From contig QRFJ01003045.1 of NCBI GenBank assembly GCA_006176705.1, positions 1 to 64,000 of the forward strand: DNA of 64,000 bases, written 5' to 3'. Shown piece by piece: positions 11,911 to 24,000 of the stretch. How positions within the stretch are numbered: position 1 is the first letter of the stretch; every line of letters starts with the position of its first letter. The position numbers and the translations under genes were made by a program. Source of the stretch: Cocos nucifera. Taxonomy: Eukaryota > Streptophyta > Magnoliopsida > Arecales > Arecaceae. The notes under the pieces are model-generated. The model was not told where the DNA came from. It was given only the letters and a program-made list of their open reading frames with translations, and searched no databases.

Positions 11911-11924
11911 GGATAAGTGGGTGT
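11911..11924 (+). other. P1 polypurine tract
   Basis: Reads ggataagtgggtgt immediately before the TGTTGG of the 3' LTR, the expected plus-strand primer position. P3 keeps a cleaner version (aagtgggagt) at 50978-50987. Confidence 0.8.
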
Positions 11925-14426
11925 TGTTGGAAAATGTGTTCCAAAATCAATCATCAGTCTATTGATGATTAAGCTACATTGTATCTATAATTGATTCATT
12001 AATAAACAAAATATATTTTTAATTTTTTTTCATCACAAAGTATTCATCTTCTAATGAACTCCATTATTATGATAAAGTCCTTAGGATTATTTAGCTTTAC
12101 TAAAGAGAGGATTTATCGATTAGTCCTTAAATCTGTTCATGATCAAATGATAGGCTATTAATTAGAACAATAGTGTCTATCGAGCATAGATCGCTGTATG
12201 CCATATAGGTTGGTTGTTCTCTTAACCAAGAAGTATGGAGATACTGGTATGGCATACAGGTAAGATGTATGGGTACATTGTCATTGAACGTGACCAACTT
12301 CAGAACATTCTGCTGTCGAGAATATTTTTGATGGGATATAGGTATAAGTATCCCTTAGACCTGAGATCATCTTAGTGACTTGCAAGCAACTCACTGTGCT
12401 TTGATACCGGACTAACTGAATTTCTAATTCAATAATTGAAGGCTTCTGGGCATAGTCAAGTACTTGTAAAGTCAGAGTATGATCAAGATGGAATTGACCA
12501 CTCCAAGAGTTAGAGAAAAAAATATCACTATATTTCAATATAGCAAAATCTTGGCCAGGATAATCCATCAGATGGGTTTGATATTTTGAAATACAATGTG
12601 GACAATCTTATCAGAGTTGATAGTTGAACTCTGAGATGTCCTACAAGCATTTTGATCAAGGGGATGAATTATATGGAAACTATATCTGCATGGGTTCTAA
12701 GGATGTTGTTCTACACATTCGACCTATTCGATCATCGGGTACCATTACTAAATGGTCATTTCGATTAGTACAAAAATTTATTCTTATACTACCAGCTTAG
12801 ATTCGGACCTATGAGGTCACACACATTAGAGTTAACGATTCGATCGGATGGTTGATCAACGATTAAGAATCGTTCAAGGGTTAAACGATCAATATGATTG
12901 ATGTTTAACCTAGTGCAAGTATTGTAGGAGGATCGATTAGCAATTAGATGGCTAATTGGCTTAATTTAATTAAGCCAAAGAATTAAGATTAAGTTTAATT
13001 AAATATAATTTAATTAAATTTGATTTTGGCTTGATTGGATCAAGTTCAATTGATTTATTAGATAAGCCAAGTGCAAGAAAGAACTAATCCTAGTTCAACT
13101 AGAACTTAGGTCAACCTAATTTTCTAATTTGATTAAAAAATTAAATTAAAATTAAATTTAATTTAATCTAATTTAATTAAATTTTTAATTAGTTTAAGAT
13201 CTAATTTAATTAGATTAAATTAATTCTAGTTTGATTTGGTTTGAAAAATCTTGTTGGACTAAGTCAAAATAAGAATCCTACTAAGACTAGGAACTTCCCT
13301 CCTTGCACCACCTTAGTCCCAATGCCCACCCTTCACGCCCCCTTTGATTTTGCATGAATTCTCTATGCCCAAGAGAAGCCCACCATGTCCCAAAGTCCTC
13401 CTCTTTCTTTCTTACATGGTAAATTAAGTGTGGACCAAGTTAAAGTAGGAATTGGTTTTGATTTCAAATTCTATGAGATAGAATTTTAGGAAACCAAAAC
13501 TCTTCCTATAGTGCACCAATTCCATCCAAATTTTTTTAAGAATTTTTGTGACTTTTAGAGGGATTTTTGTATGAAAAAATATAGTGGTCCATAGTAGAAA
13601 AGAAGGAGGGAGAACCCAGGAGTTTGGTGCCCCTTGTCTTTCCCAAGTTGGACATTCCTTGTCTAGGTATTTGACCTAGACAAGGACTCCTCTATGTCGA
13701 TCTATATAGGATGAATTTTGGGCTGATTTTTGGATATATTATAGATCATTGAGAGATATTTGGGGTGTGTAAAAATTAGAGAGAAAGATTATTAGGATGT
13801 GGGGATTTCATGGACACCAATCTAGGTGTCTAGGTGAGAGAACAAAGAAGAAGAAGAAGGGTTCTTCTTCTAGGATTTTTTCTTTGATCTCTTCTTCCTT
13901 CTTTAGAGATTTTTGAGAGGTGTCTCAAGTTCAAAATCTCTTTTCCTTTCTTTTAAAAATTGGGGAGTCCAAGATTTGAAGAATATGATTTTAGATCGAT
14001 CGTCAAAGAAGCATTAGCATAGTACTAGCATACTGTCCTGATTTCTAGCATCTAGACTTCTTATCATAATCGTGCGCTCGTGTGGACGACTCCTAGAGGC
14101 CGGATGCATGTGCGGCTCACAATATCATCCTCAAGCCTAGATTAGCAAGTTAGAATATCTAACTTGCATAGATAATAGATCTGATCTATTATTTTTATAC
14201 CTTCATTAGCTGTAGTGTATATACATGTTGATGTGATCAACATGTTTTAGTTTCTTCTTTTAATTTTAATTTTTGATTTAATAACATGCCATGACCATGT
14301 AATAGATATTAGATCTAATATATTTTTAAATATTTAAAATTAATTTTGATTAATTTTTATCTTTCACTATCTAATCTTGAAAAACTTTCTAGATCTAATC
14401 CTGAAACCCTAGATCTAGTTTCTTTA
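11925..14426 (+). repeat. P1 3' LTR (about 2.50 kb)
   Basis: Starts TGTTGGAAAATGTG and ends ..tttcttta before cggtt. Matches the 5' LTR with mostly transition differences and without the 29-base duplication. The hairpin at 13657-13685 and a TATA-like tatatagg near 13705 are conserved. Confidence 0.9.
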
Positions 14427-15339
14427 CGGTTGTCCTATATATGCTTTGGTAGAAGAAACCAATAGGAGCAAGCTTGATCTAAAGTCACAAAATATGATAT
14501 TTATCAAATTTCCATGAGATGTGAAGGGTTACTTGCTATGGGATTCACATTTTCAGAGGTGTGTCATTAGTTGGAATGTAATATTTGACGTGAAGAGCAT
14601 CGTGATGAAGCAAGAAAGTACAAATGAGTTGTGAAGTCAACATAGGATAGCATTGGATAGCTCTCGGATATAGATGATTTGTCTTCAGCATTAACCTCGG
14701 GTCAAATTCAATTTGAGATGAAGTTAGATAGGAATGCATGGTGATACACCTATGGAGGATCAGCAAAAAGAGTGATCTACCCTAGAGAAGATACAGAGAC
14801 AGCACAAGCAGTAGACTTGTAGAATACCATAAGAGAAATGACACTACACAAGTCAAAGCACACTATTTTTAAATCAGTGCGATATGGTATTGATGAGACT
14901 ATCTCTTATACTCTTATTGCTGCTAATAGAGATCTAGAGAGATTTGAGGAGGCTATAGAGAGTCTAGATCAAGAGTCATGGATGCAAGCCATGATGGAAG
15001 AGATAGAGTCTCTTAGAAAGAATCGAACAAGGCAGCTAGTGGATCTACCAAATAATGTCGATCCATTGGCTCCAAATGGATTTTTACCAAAAAAAGCACC
15101 TTCAGAGCAAGGTGGAGTGAGGTATAAGGCTAAGTTGGTAGTCAAAGGATACTCATAGAGAGAAAGTATTGACTATTCAAAGGTCTTCTCTCTTGTTGTC
15201 AGGCATACATCCATCAAGGTGCTGTTGAGCATAGTTGCTACTCAGGATTTGAAATTGGAGCAAATGGACGTCAAGATAGTATTTCTCCATGGGAATTTAG
15301 AGGACAACATATACATGGAGCAGCCACAAGGATTTTGGG
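14427..15339 (+). pseudogene. pol: H copia pol fragment: integrase end and RT start (piece 2)
   Basis: It continues piece 1: CPIYALVEETNRSKLD-like integrase end, then VKGYLLWD, a linker, and the RT start at 14838-15339 (SWMQAMMEEIESLRKNRT, LVVKGYS, YSKVFSLVV, LEQMDVKIVFLHGNLED, YMEQPQGF). It has at least one stop (15156-15158). It is cut at 15339 in the RT by the P2 3' LTR. The following ~500 bases of RT, including the catalytic motif, are not found in the window; RNase H of what is probably the same element is at 50074-50723. Confidence 0.82.
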
Positions 15340-16710
15340 TGATGAAAAAAATCTAGGATTTCATGTATATATTTTAATTTTTTTTGAAAATAGTGGAAGC
15401 AGAAGACTTAGATTAATCAAATTAATCTACTAATGCATATAAAAACACCTAGATCTAGGATCATTTGACATGATATTAAGTATGCTATAAGTTTGAAAAT
15501 AAATAATATGTCAAAGGTATTGATCATATCATTACCTAATCTAAATCTAATCTAGAATGCTATAAAGATCAGATCTCTATACTTGATTATGGGTCGAGAA
15601 CTTCGCTTGCTATTTTCATGTATGAAAACATCGCTCAAAGTCACACGAGTTATTTAGCTTCTATAGATTGTCCACATGAGGCTTTGAGGCTAATCAAAGC
15701 TTCGATGATCGAAAATCTGCGCAGCATGCTAGCATTTTACAAATTCCTCCTTGACGGTTGATCTTATTTCTTCTTTTTTTAATTTTTTGGACCTTCCAAG
15801 TTATGAAGAAGTAGAGGAAGATTTGAGAGAGAAGATCATCCTCACTTTTCTCTCAAAAGAGTTTGGAAATTGTCAAACTTTATCAAATAGAGTTCTAGGT
15901 CAAAACAACTTACTTATTTTGATCTAGTCAAAACCAACTTCCAAACCAAGATAGGGGCCATGCGTGGGCCTTCTTTGGCATGAGAAAACTTCATGCAATA
16001 ATCAGAATAAGGGGGCATAGGCAGGGGAGCTAGGTGCTAGGTAGAAGAGAGAGTCCCAGCCCAACTGGGCCCCATAGTTTTCTTTGGTCAAACCAAGATT
16101 TTAAACCTAATTAAATTAGGATTAGTATAATCTAATTAAGGATTATCATAGTCCAACTAGGAGCCAAATTAAATTAGATTAAATCATATTTAATTCTGAT
16201 TCAAATTCTAATCTAATTAGAAAATATGTGCACACAAGTCCTAATTGAATAGAAAATTGATCTTCTTTGTAATTAGCTTATCCCATAAATCAATTAGACT
16301 TGACCTTATCAAGTCCAAACAAATCAAATTGAATCTCATTCAATAAGACTTGATCTCAGTCCTAATGCTCAATCAAGTTGAGCCAATTAGCAATCTAATT
16401 ACTAATTAATCCCCCTGCAATACTTGCACCAGATCAAACATCAATCGTATTGACTGTTTGATACTAGAATGATTCATAATTATTGATCAACCATTTGATC
16501 AGATCAAAACCTCTTATGTGTGTGCCTCATAGGTTCGAACATAAGTCGGTAGTATAGAAATAAGTTTTCATACCAATCAAAGTGACCATCTAGCAATAGT
16601 ACCAAACGACTGGATAGGCTGAATGTATGTAAAGCAATATTATAGAATCTATTCAGATCTGATTACCATATAATTCATCTCTTTTACCCTAAATGCTCAA
16701 AGGATGGCTC
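15340..16710 (-). repeat. P2 3' LTR, left part
   Basis: Starts TGATGAAAAAAATC on the plus strand (LTR 3' end TTTTTTTCATCA) and runs as the reverse complement of 53471 back to about 51700. It stops at aaatgctcaaaggat with ggctc, where R2 is inserted, and resumes at 40573. Left flank ttggg (15335-15339) is the presumed target site; the other copy has been lost. Confidence 0.88.
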
Positions 16711-18620
16711 TGAAGAAAAATCTGATTTTCTTACCGCAGGATCGATCTGATCAAATCAGATATATAGCAAAAATTTCAAAATTTTTTCTATAGATCCAAT
16801 CAAATCTAAGCATTATTAGATCTAATTAGATCAATCTGAAAATGAAAACTAAAATTAAAACTAAAATTGCAACAAGATATGTTACCTGACTTGGGTAAAT
16901 CATTTATCCTGCCGATGATTTGATCAAGCCCAAGGTTCCGAATCTAGTCGTGCACGTGCCTGGCCTTTATTGAAGTACACTTGGATTGATTCTAGATACC
17001 GTCTCCTACTGAATTTGATCTCCAAATACCAGATCTAGAATCAATATGAAGGACCTTCAAAACAATCTTTGAAGGCTGCGTATTCGTCTCATGAACAGGG
17101 TCTTCTTGCCTTATCTTTGTGCCAGTTGCTCTCAACTTTTGATTGCTGAAATGCCCAACTCCTTGGGTATGGAGAAGAAGGAGGAGATCTAGAGGAGAGG
17201 GCATGGAGGTCGAAGGAGAGATAAGGCTTCGCCATAGGGAGAATGAAATAATCAAATACCTTTTATTAGGGTCTATTTATAGACCTATGCGTAGCCCTGG
17301 AGTCCTGGTGCTTTAAGTAATCTTTTTGCTTAAAGCCGAAGGACTCCACGCCATAACCCATGCCCCACCTTTTTTTCTTCTAAATTTGTCACACAAAAAC
17401 ATTAGAAAATGGCATGGAGATGAGACAATAGTGTTTTATGGGCGCATATCTTATCTCCAAGAGTTTGTTCACAACAAAACTCTTCCATGCATATCCTCAA
17501 AGGGTGCATGCCATAGCGGGGCATGTGCCCTCATTTTTTTCATGAAAAACATCTAGGGATGTGCACCCCTAGATAAACTCTAGGGGGCGCACGTCCCTTT
17601 CTTCTTTCTTGCAAAGATTGGGTCAAAGACCCCTTGTCTTAAAGTCCTTTGCTTATTTTAAGACAAGCTTTGATTTTTTTAGGATAATCCCTGATCTCAT
17701 CAGGACAAAGCCTTATCTAACTAGAACAAGCTCCAATCAGACTAGAACAAACTCATACAGGGCTCTCGGATGAGCCAAATCCAATTTAACTCAATCGAGA
17801 TGAATCAGAATGAAGATTAAAAGAGAAATTCAGACTCAATCATGTGTTAGCACGATTTTCTTGAACCTGATTGGATCTAACTCAAATCAATCGAACTAAA
17901 TTAGTCCAATTGATGACATCGAGATCCAAATCCTTATTTTTGTGATCTAGTTAGATTCAGTTCTATATGATAATGGGACATGTTATGATCTCCATCATCG
18001 ACATCATCAAAACATCTTTTGATGGACTAGAACTCTTTCGATTCATCCAATTAGAATTGTCAGTCATCAAAAAAATTTTAATTTATCCCAAAATCTACTA
18101 GTGACACCTAGTAGTATATGGTGGCAATCCATCGAACTGAAAACAAATCTCTCGATGCAGCTACCTATGTTATCGGGTTCCTCTATCATGAGCCCCAACA
18201 TGATTAGGGCTAAGGTGAACTCGTCAAACCCAACACCCATCATATAATTGAATCATTCGATTCGAGTCCGATGTGATATCCTAATAGAAAATTCTTTTTT
18301 ATCATTTCACATAGCTATGGGCATGAGCTTAAGAATTTGATCTCATGATGATCATAGGACTACTCCTCTATCGAGGTAGATATATTCCATATTAGTGCGA
18401 TCCAATTTCTACAATGAACATGCTATAGCCAACATACACCTCAGAATTTTGAATGGTTAGGAGACTGAGTTATGATCTAGTCAAACTATAACATACTCAA
18501 GGTGAATTGCTGATGCACCTCAAGTCAAAGAACTTAACACACAACTGCAGCATTGAGCTAGTCATCGATGAAAAAGTAGACTTTCTTATAACTGCTCAAG
18601 GTGGTCATGCTCCGTGCCCT

Positions 18621-19444
18621 ATTGGAACAATCAGTACTACTCTGAAATCAATTATTATGCCTACGACTGCTCGAAACCACAATCGTAGATCCGATCTCTT
18701 GCACGAACTTGGGTGTTAATCTAGAAACATGAAGAAAAGCAAAAGTTGATGATGGCACCTAGGGCTTGGCATTAGAATCAGAGAGAATAGAGAGAAGAGA
18801 GTTAGAAAGAAAAGCTCTATGTTGATTTCACTTTCTTGTAAAGATTATAATATTCGAATTTATATATCCTAGGGTTTTTGCTATACCATATGAATCCTAA
18901 TAAACCCAAACTCCAGCTAACAAACTCTCCTAATCTAACCCAATATATGAAAGCACTCACTGAGTCCATATACACCCATGTCTTCCATGCTCTCATTTCC
19001 TGCATTAAAACCCGATCCATACATGAGTTAGCCACCTTAAGATCTTATTGGATCAGGCCTTAAGACCTAAATAGAAAATTCTATCCAGTTCTATTAACCA
19101 TCGTCGAGCTGGCTCTATCAATAGCTAAGCTAGCTCGACTGCATCTTGAGCCAGCTCGATCTCAGTCTAAGTCGGCTCGACTACATATCCCAGCCAACCC
19201 ACCTATGTATCAGCCCTTTGTCTTGGCTAATTCTTCTCCTAGTTTTGGTCCTTTGCTCCACCTTTTTCAATTTTTTTAAGCACCTACCAAGCCCCTTCAA
19301 AGTTCTGACACCTGAATCTCGAGTCCATGCAGGGCTACACACCACCTTCACCCTAAGACAACTCCTGTCCTAGCCTTTTGGAGCCAACATACTAGCTCCT
19401 TCCATGGCCTCCCAAGGCTTGGAAGCACCATACCAAATCCTACA
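18621..19444 (-). repeat. C 3' LTR (824 bp)
   Basis: Begins tattggaacaatcag (TG changed to TA) and ends aaatcctaca. Holds a TATATAAAT box on the minus strand at 18858-18866 and several GCTCGA-type short repeats at 19100-19190. Compared with 21091-21932 it shows many transitions. Confidence 0.88.
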
Positions 19445-19949
19445 ATCTCTATCTTGGTGCACCCAAGCCTTGGCACACTTGGCAATATTTTTCTGCATAA
19501 TCCCACCATCGATGCACGCCCGGATAGCTACTTGTGCACATCTTGCCACTGCCATCTTTCTTCAGCTGCTAAGCTCTCTTTGAGGCTTTTGGGATAATCG
19601 CCTCCACCGTTGAAGATCTTGACTAGCACCTATGCACCACCCTTGGAGTTGTAGGCATTCTTCTTCTTAGCAATCACATCATTTTTTCTGGACTTTCATA
19701 GAGAATCTGCAGCAATCCTATGCCAGCACCCGCTACATACCCTAACACGATCTCCTCAAAACTTCATCTATTCATCCGCACATGCTTCTCTACTTGAAAC
19801 TATGCATCTTTGATATTGGTGCTAGGATATTGGTCCTCCTGCACTCTTTCACTCTGAACTCGTATCAAAACTCTCTCCACTGGTGAAGCCACCTCTGCTC
19901 GATTCTCAATCTAAAATCGAAGTCCTCTCGATGCCATAGAAGCTGACTT
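19445..19949 (-). mobile_element. C internal 3' part (no recognised domain)
   Basis: Between the gag frame and the 3' LTR. The gag frame seems to continue with stops into this part, but nothing matches protease, integrase or RT. The purine-rich stretch next to the LTR (in sense, accaagatagagat) is the likely polypurine tract. Confidence 0.6.
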
Positions 19950-20894
19950 TGTAACTAAATCCTCTGAGGCCAACCACTCAACACTGCACTGCTGAGTCTG
20001 CCGCTGCACCTCGAATACCGTCGCTACTCTTTCGGACCTTCTACACTCCGTAAATCTTTTTGAAACTATCTTAGATACACTACACCCTACAGGCTCTTCC
20101 AAAACCACCAAGAGCTCATCCGAATCTTCACTTTCAATGACTAAAATGATGGAATTTGACTTTTCTCCTCTCTTGCACTTCTTCCAAAGCGGATACTGCT
20201 GCTTAAAGTATCCTGCTTCACCACACTTGAAGCACTTCTTGGATCCCTTGCTGCCCCTTTGCTAATCCTTCTTCTTTCCTGGCCTAGGCCTCTGTGACAC
20301 CATGAGATCTTCCTGAAAGACTTTACTCTTCATCATTTGTTTTCACTGCTTATTGAACCTTAGCACTGATATGATCTTCTTGTATACCAGTATCTTCTTA
20401 CCATACAGCAACATCATTACCAACAGATCGAAGCTTTCGGATAGCAAACATAACAGCAATAAACTCTTATCCTCTTTTTTGAGCTCCACCCGAATGTTGA
20501 GCAAGTCCATGCTCATCCGATCGAATCGTTGAATATATCCCACAATATCCTCACCCTCCTATATCTAAAGGCTATACAGTTGCTTTTTTAGCATTAATTT
20601 GTTGCAGATGTTCTTTTTCATGTACAACTGATGGAACCTCAATCATAAACTTTTGAATATCTTCTCCTCCAACATGCCATACAGCACCTCATCTGCCAGA
20701 CAAGCCCTAATCATGGCACGTGCCCTTTTCTCTAAGGACTTTCACTTCTTGTCTGTCATCTCCTCCAGTCTATCCTTCAGGATCGAATCCTACCTCATCT
20801 GAATCAGCAGATCCTCCATCCTAACCTTTCACATCATGAAACTATCCTTACCATCAAAATTTTCAAATCCTACCTTCAATCCACTATTCTTCAT
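19950..20894 (-). pseudogene. gag: C gag (copia UBN2-type) with degraded zinc knuckle
   Basis: The frame opens with an ATG at 20892-20894 and reads MKNSGLKVGFENFDGKDSF, then VRMEDLLIQMR, the usual copia Gag start. A central part at 20343-20543 has YIQRFDRMSMDLLNIRVELK and LLLLCLLSESFDLLV. The zinc knuckle near 20190 reads CFKCGEAGYFKQQY, with Tyr for His and for the last Cys. Stops occur where Trp, Gln or Arg are usual. The downstream acidic segment (19911-20111, LLVVLEEPVGCSV) lacks the protease motif expected there, so pol was lost before or at the origin of this element. Confidence 0.8.
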
Positions 20895-21074
20895 GATCAA
20901 ATCAAATTAAAAACAGCCAACAGGTAGATCTAAAAAATTTACCTTGACCAGGGATGGTGGACAGCAACCTTTAGATCATTTTCTTCCATATGAAGCCTAA
21001 AAAAAAGCCTTAGATCTGAACCTCGCTACTAATCTCTGCTGAAACTTGATCTTTTTTCTTCTTCACGCTCAACC
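20895..21074 (-). mobile_element. C leader
   Basis: Short non-coding leader between the binding site and gag, about 180 bases, much shorter than in P and R elements. Confidence 0.7.
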
Positions 21075-21088
21075 GAGCTCTGATATCA
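21075..21088 (-). other. C primer binding site
   Basis: Plus strand gagctctgatatca; in sense TGATATCAGAGCTC, close to the copia site TGGTATCAGAGC with one transition. Two bases separate it from the LTR. Confidence 0.8.
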
Positions 21089-21090
21089 AG

Positions 21091-21932
21091 TGTTAAAATA
21101 ATAAGTACTACTTTGATACCAATTATTGTGCCTATGGTTGTGCGAACCTGAATGTTAATCTAGAAACATGAAGAAGAGCAAAAGTTGATTACGGCACCTA
21201 GAACTTGGCATTAGAATTAGAAAAAAAAGGAGAAGAGAGTTAAGAAGAAAAGCTCTATATTGATTCCACTCTCTTATAAAGATTATAATACCCGAGTTTA
21301 TATATCCTAGGGTTTCTGCTATACCATATGAATTCTAATAAATTCAAACTTTGATTGAAAAACTCTCTTAGGCTAACCTAATATATGAAAGCACTCACCG
21401 AGTCCATGTACACCCATATCTTCCATGCTCTTATTTTCTGGATCTAAACCCAACCCATACATGAGTTAGCCATCTTAAGATCTTATTGGACTAGGTCTTA
21501 AGATCCAAACAGAAAATCCCATCCAGTTATATTCACCATCATCGAGCCAGCTCTATTAATAGCCGAGCTGGCTCGATTGTGTCTCGTCCGAACTCTATCT
21601 TCTATCTGTCCAAGATAGCCAGCTCGACTGTATCTCGAGCCAGCTTTATCTCAGCCTGAGCTGGGTCGACTGCATATCTGAGCCCGCCCGCCTGTGCATC
21701 AACCTTTTATCTTGGTTGATTCTTCTCCTTTGGTTCTTTACTCCATCTTATGTCCCAGGTTTTCGAAGCACCTACCAAGCATCCTCAAGGTTCTCACATC
21801 TGAACCTCAAGTCCATACAGAGCTACACGCTACCTTCACTCTAGGATAACTCCTATTCTAGTCTCTTGGAGCCTACACCCTGGCTCCTCCCATGGCCTCC
21901 TAAGGCTTGGGAGCACCACACCAAATCCTACA
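21091..21932 (-). repeat. C 5' LTR (842 bp)
   Basis: Starts tgttaaaataataag and ends aaatcctaca, giving intact TG...CA ends in sense. A TATA-type box (tttatata on plus, 21297-21304) matches the one in the other copy. GCTCGA-type short repeats are at 21540-21680. Confidence 0.88.
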
Positions 21933-22295
21933 TATCCCCATTCTTAACGAGTACCTATACTCTCGCTTCGATGTCTTCATACCATAGACCTAAAACCCAT
22001 CTACCTTAGAAAAGGTATCGAACATTAATCTTCAGAATCGATCACTCTTCTCATGATGATCCTATGATCAGGAATAGTTTATGAGTTAATTATAATAATA
22101 CATGTCTTAAATTTTAAACTCTTAAAAATATGCATTATTATTCTCATTAACTCATAGGATGTATCACTGACACTTTATACATAATGTGATAGAAGAAAAT
22201 AATTTTTTATTAATTTTAAGTCAAAATTATAGAAATGCTCTTAGAAAGTATATATGAAGTGTCGGCCAAATTGGCTTCTAGAAACACTTCTAACA

Positions 22296-23055
22296 AACTT
22301 TCACTTCATCTAAAGTCAATTGGCTACAAATCTAAGTTCCATCTTCTCAAAATGGGCTTCGATCTTCTGCTGGCTCAACGGCTTCGTCAATAGATCAATC
22401 GCATTATCTGCGGTGTCAACTCTCTTGACCTCGATGTATTTCTTCTCGAGAAAATAGCAAATGAGGTGATACCACCACTCGATGTGCTTAGACTTTTGGT
22501 GAGACCTTGGCTCCTTAGCTAGGGCTATGGTGTCATTATTATCGTAATACAGAGGAACGGCATCTGATGGCATCACTCCAAGCTCTGCGGTAAACTTCTT
22601 GAATCAGAATATCTCCTTCACAACTTCTGATGCAGCAATATATTCTGCTTTCATGGTGAAGTCTGCTATCATGGTCTGCTTGAAACTCTTTTAGCTCATT
22701 GCACCACCATTGCACACAAACAGACTACCAAATATTGACTTTCGATCATTTATGTCAGACATAAAGTTTGAGTCTATATACCCCTAGACCTGGAGTTCTC
22801 ATTACTAAAGATCAGAAATATATCCTTAGTCCTTCTCAAGTACTTATGGATATACTTTATAGAAGTTCAATGCTCTTCATCTGGATTCGACTGATATCTG
22901 TTTGTGACACTTACAACATGTGCGATATTAGGTTGTATACATAGCACGGCATATATGAGGCTCCTTATTGTCGATGCATAAGGGATCTTGCTCATACATT
23001 CAATCTCCTTAGGTGTGCTGGGACACATCATTTTGGAGAGATGAATGCCATGTTT
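22296..23055 (-). pseudogene. pol: R2 RNase H and pol C-terminus, broken
   Basis: Reads into the polypurine tract beside the LTR. The 22316-22576 piece has LYYDNNDTIALAKEPRSHQ, HIEWWYHLICYFLEKKYI and ends LTKPLSQQKIEAHFEKMELR, the family C-terminus also seen in R3. Upstream to 23055 are the DSNFMSDINDRKSIFGSLF-like and YASTIRSLIYAVLCIQPN-like parts with stops and frame changes. Confidence 0.8.
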
Positions 23056-24000
23056 GAAGGATACTAATCCTCTCTTGGAGTTTCCATGCTGAATCTCTTC
23101 AGCACCTCTTCTATGTAGATCTTTTCTGATAGACCCAGCATCCTATATGGTCTATCCCTATAGACCTTAATTCCCAATATGAAGGATGCCTCTCCTAAGT
23201 CTTTCATAGAAAACTCTTTTGACAACCATATTTTGACTATGGTCAACATGAAAATAGCATTCCCAATTAGGAGGATGTTATCCATGTACCATACGAGGAA
23301 GACAATAGCGCTCCTACTGACCTTTTTGAATACATAGAGCTCCTCCTCATTTTTGATAAAACCAAATGATTTAATCACATCATTAAAACAAGCATTCCAA
23401 CTCTGAGATGCTTGCTTTAGTCTATATATGGACCTTTGCAGCTTACAGATCTTGTGTTCACCATCACTGGATATGAAATCAAGCGGCTATTCCATATAGA
23501 TATGTTCCTTAAGATATCCATTTAGAAATATTATTTTCATGTTCATTTACCATATTTCATAATCAAAATTGGTTGCAACAGCAAGTAGTGTATGGATGGA
23601 TTTAAGTATGGCTACTGGCAAGAAGGTTTCTTAATAGTCAATGTTTTCGTGCTGACAATACCCCTTTCCCACTAGCCTAGCCTTGAATGTCTTCACATTT
23701 TCATCTACACCTATCTTTCTCTTGAAGATCCATTTACACCCAATAGATACTATACCTTCAGGTGGATCTATCAAGGTTCAGACTTGGTTTGAGTATATTA
23801 AGTCAATTTTTGACCTCATTATCTCTAACCATTTCTCAAAGTCGATATATGATATCGTCTCATCATAAATTTTGGGACCATCATCATGAATCCTATTTTT
23901 TGTGAGCAATATTTTCTCTACATCCTCTGAAATGGTATCTAAGTACCTCTTAGGAAGATCGAAAATTCTATCCGATTTATGAAGTGGTGAAGGTAGTGTT
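23056..24000 (-). pseudogene. pol: R2 reverse transcriptase, broken
   Basis: The piece 23064-23378 reads MIKSFGFIKNEEELYVFKK, then the catalytic motif as YMDN instead of YVDD, then LSKEFSMKDLGEASFILGIK and IYIEEVLKRFSM. Upstream, in broken frames, lie the KWIFKRKIGVDENVKTFKAR-like and AVATNFDYEIW-like parts. The Asn in place of the last catalytic Asp shows it is inactive. Confidence 0.82.

Larger units (their letters stand above)
3528..14426 (+). mobile_element. P1: complete, decayed Ty1/copia element (Angela-like, ~10.9 kb)
   Basis: Order: 5' LTR, binding site, long leader, gag, protease, integrase, RT, RNase H, polypurine tract, 3' LTR. The target-site copies are cgact (3523-3527) and cggtt (14427-14431), 3 of 5 identical. 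They are supported because removing P1 restores a continuous copia integrase frame in H (Met-Phe-Gly-Cys-Pro). By eye the LTRs differ at roughly one base in ten, nearly all transitions, so it is an old insertion. Many stops and frameshifts make it non-autonomous. Confidence 0.9.
18621..21932 (-). mobile_element. C: 3.3-kb gag-only Ty1/copia element (TR-GAG-like)
   Basis: Two direct terminal repeats of 824 and 842 bases flank a 1.65-kb interior containing a primer binding site and one gag-like frame, with no protease, integrase, RT or RNase H. In element sense the LTR is TGTAGGATTTGG...TTTTAACA in the right copy. Target copies are tgccc (18616-18620) and tatcc (21933-21937), which differ by two transitions. 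The R2 LTR sequence continues correctly on both sides. It would need proteins from another element to move. The organisation matches what has been described in plants as TR-GAG elements. Confidence 0.85.
16711..22295 (-). repeat. R2 3' LTR, interrupted by element C
   Basis: LTR parts are 16711-18620 and 21938-22295 (about 2.27 kb together), with a target duplication at 21933-21937. It starts tgaagaaaaa and ends cttctaaca before the polypurine tract. It matches 38446-40572. Frames at 16992-17255 and 17326-17556 inside it are not genes. Confidence 0.88.

Noticed and set aside
14545..14766. Minus-strand frame in H
   Set aside because: It is antisense to recognisable copia integrase coding sequence on the plus strand.
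17326..17556. Plus-strand frame with Cys and His residues
   Set aside because: It lies in the R2 LTR and is not conserved in the R2 5' LTR; no zinc-finger spacing.
18621..21932. Possible DNA transposon within an LTR
   Set aside because: The repeats are direct with a primer binding site, and the interior codes for copia Gag.
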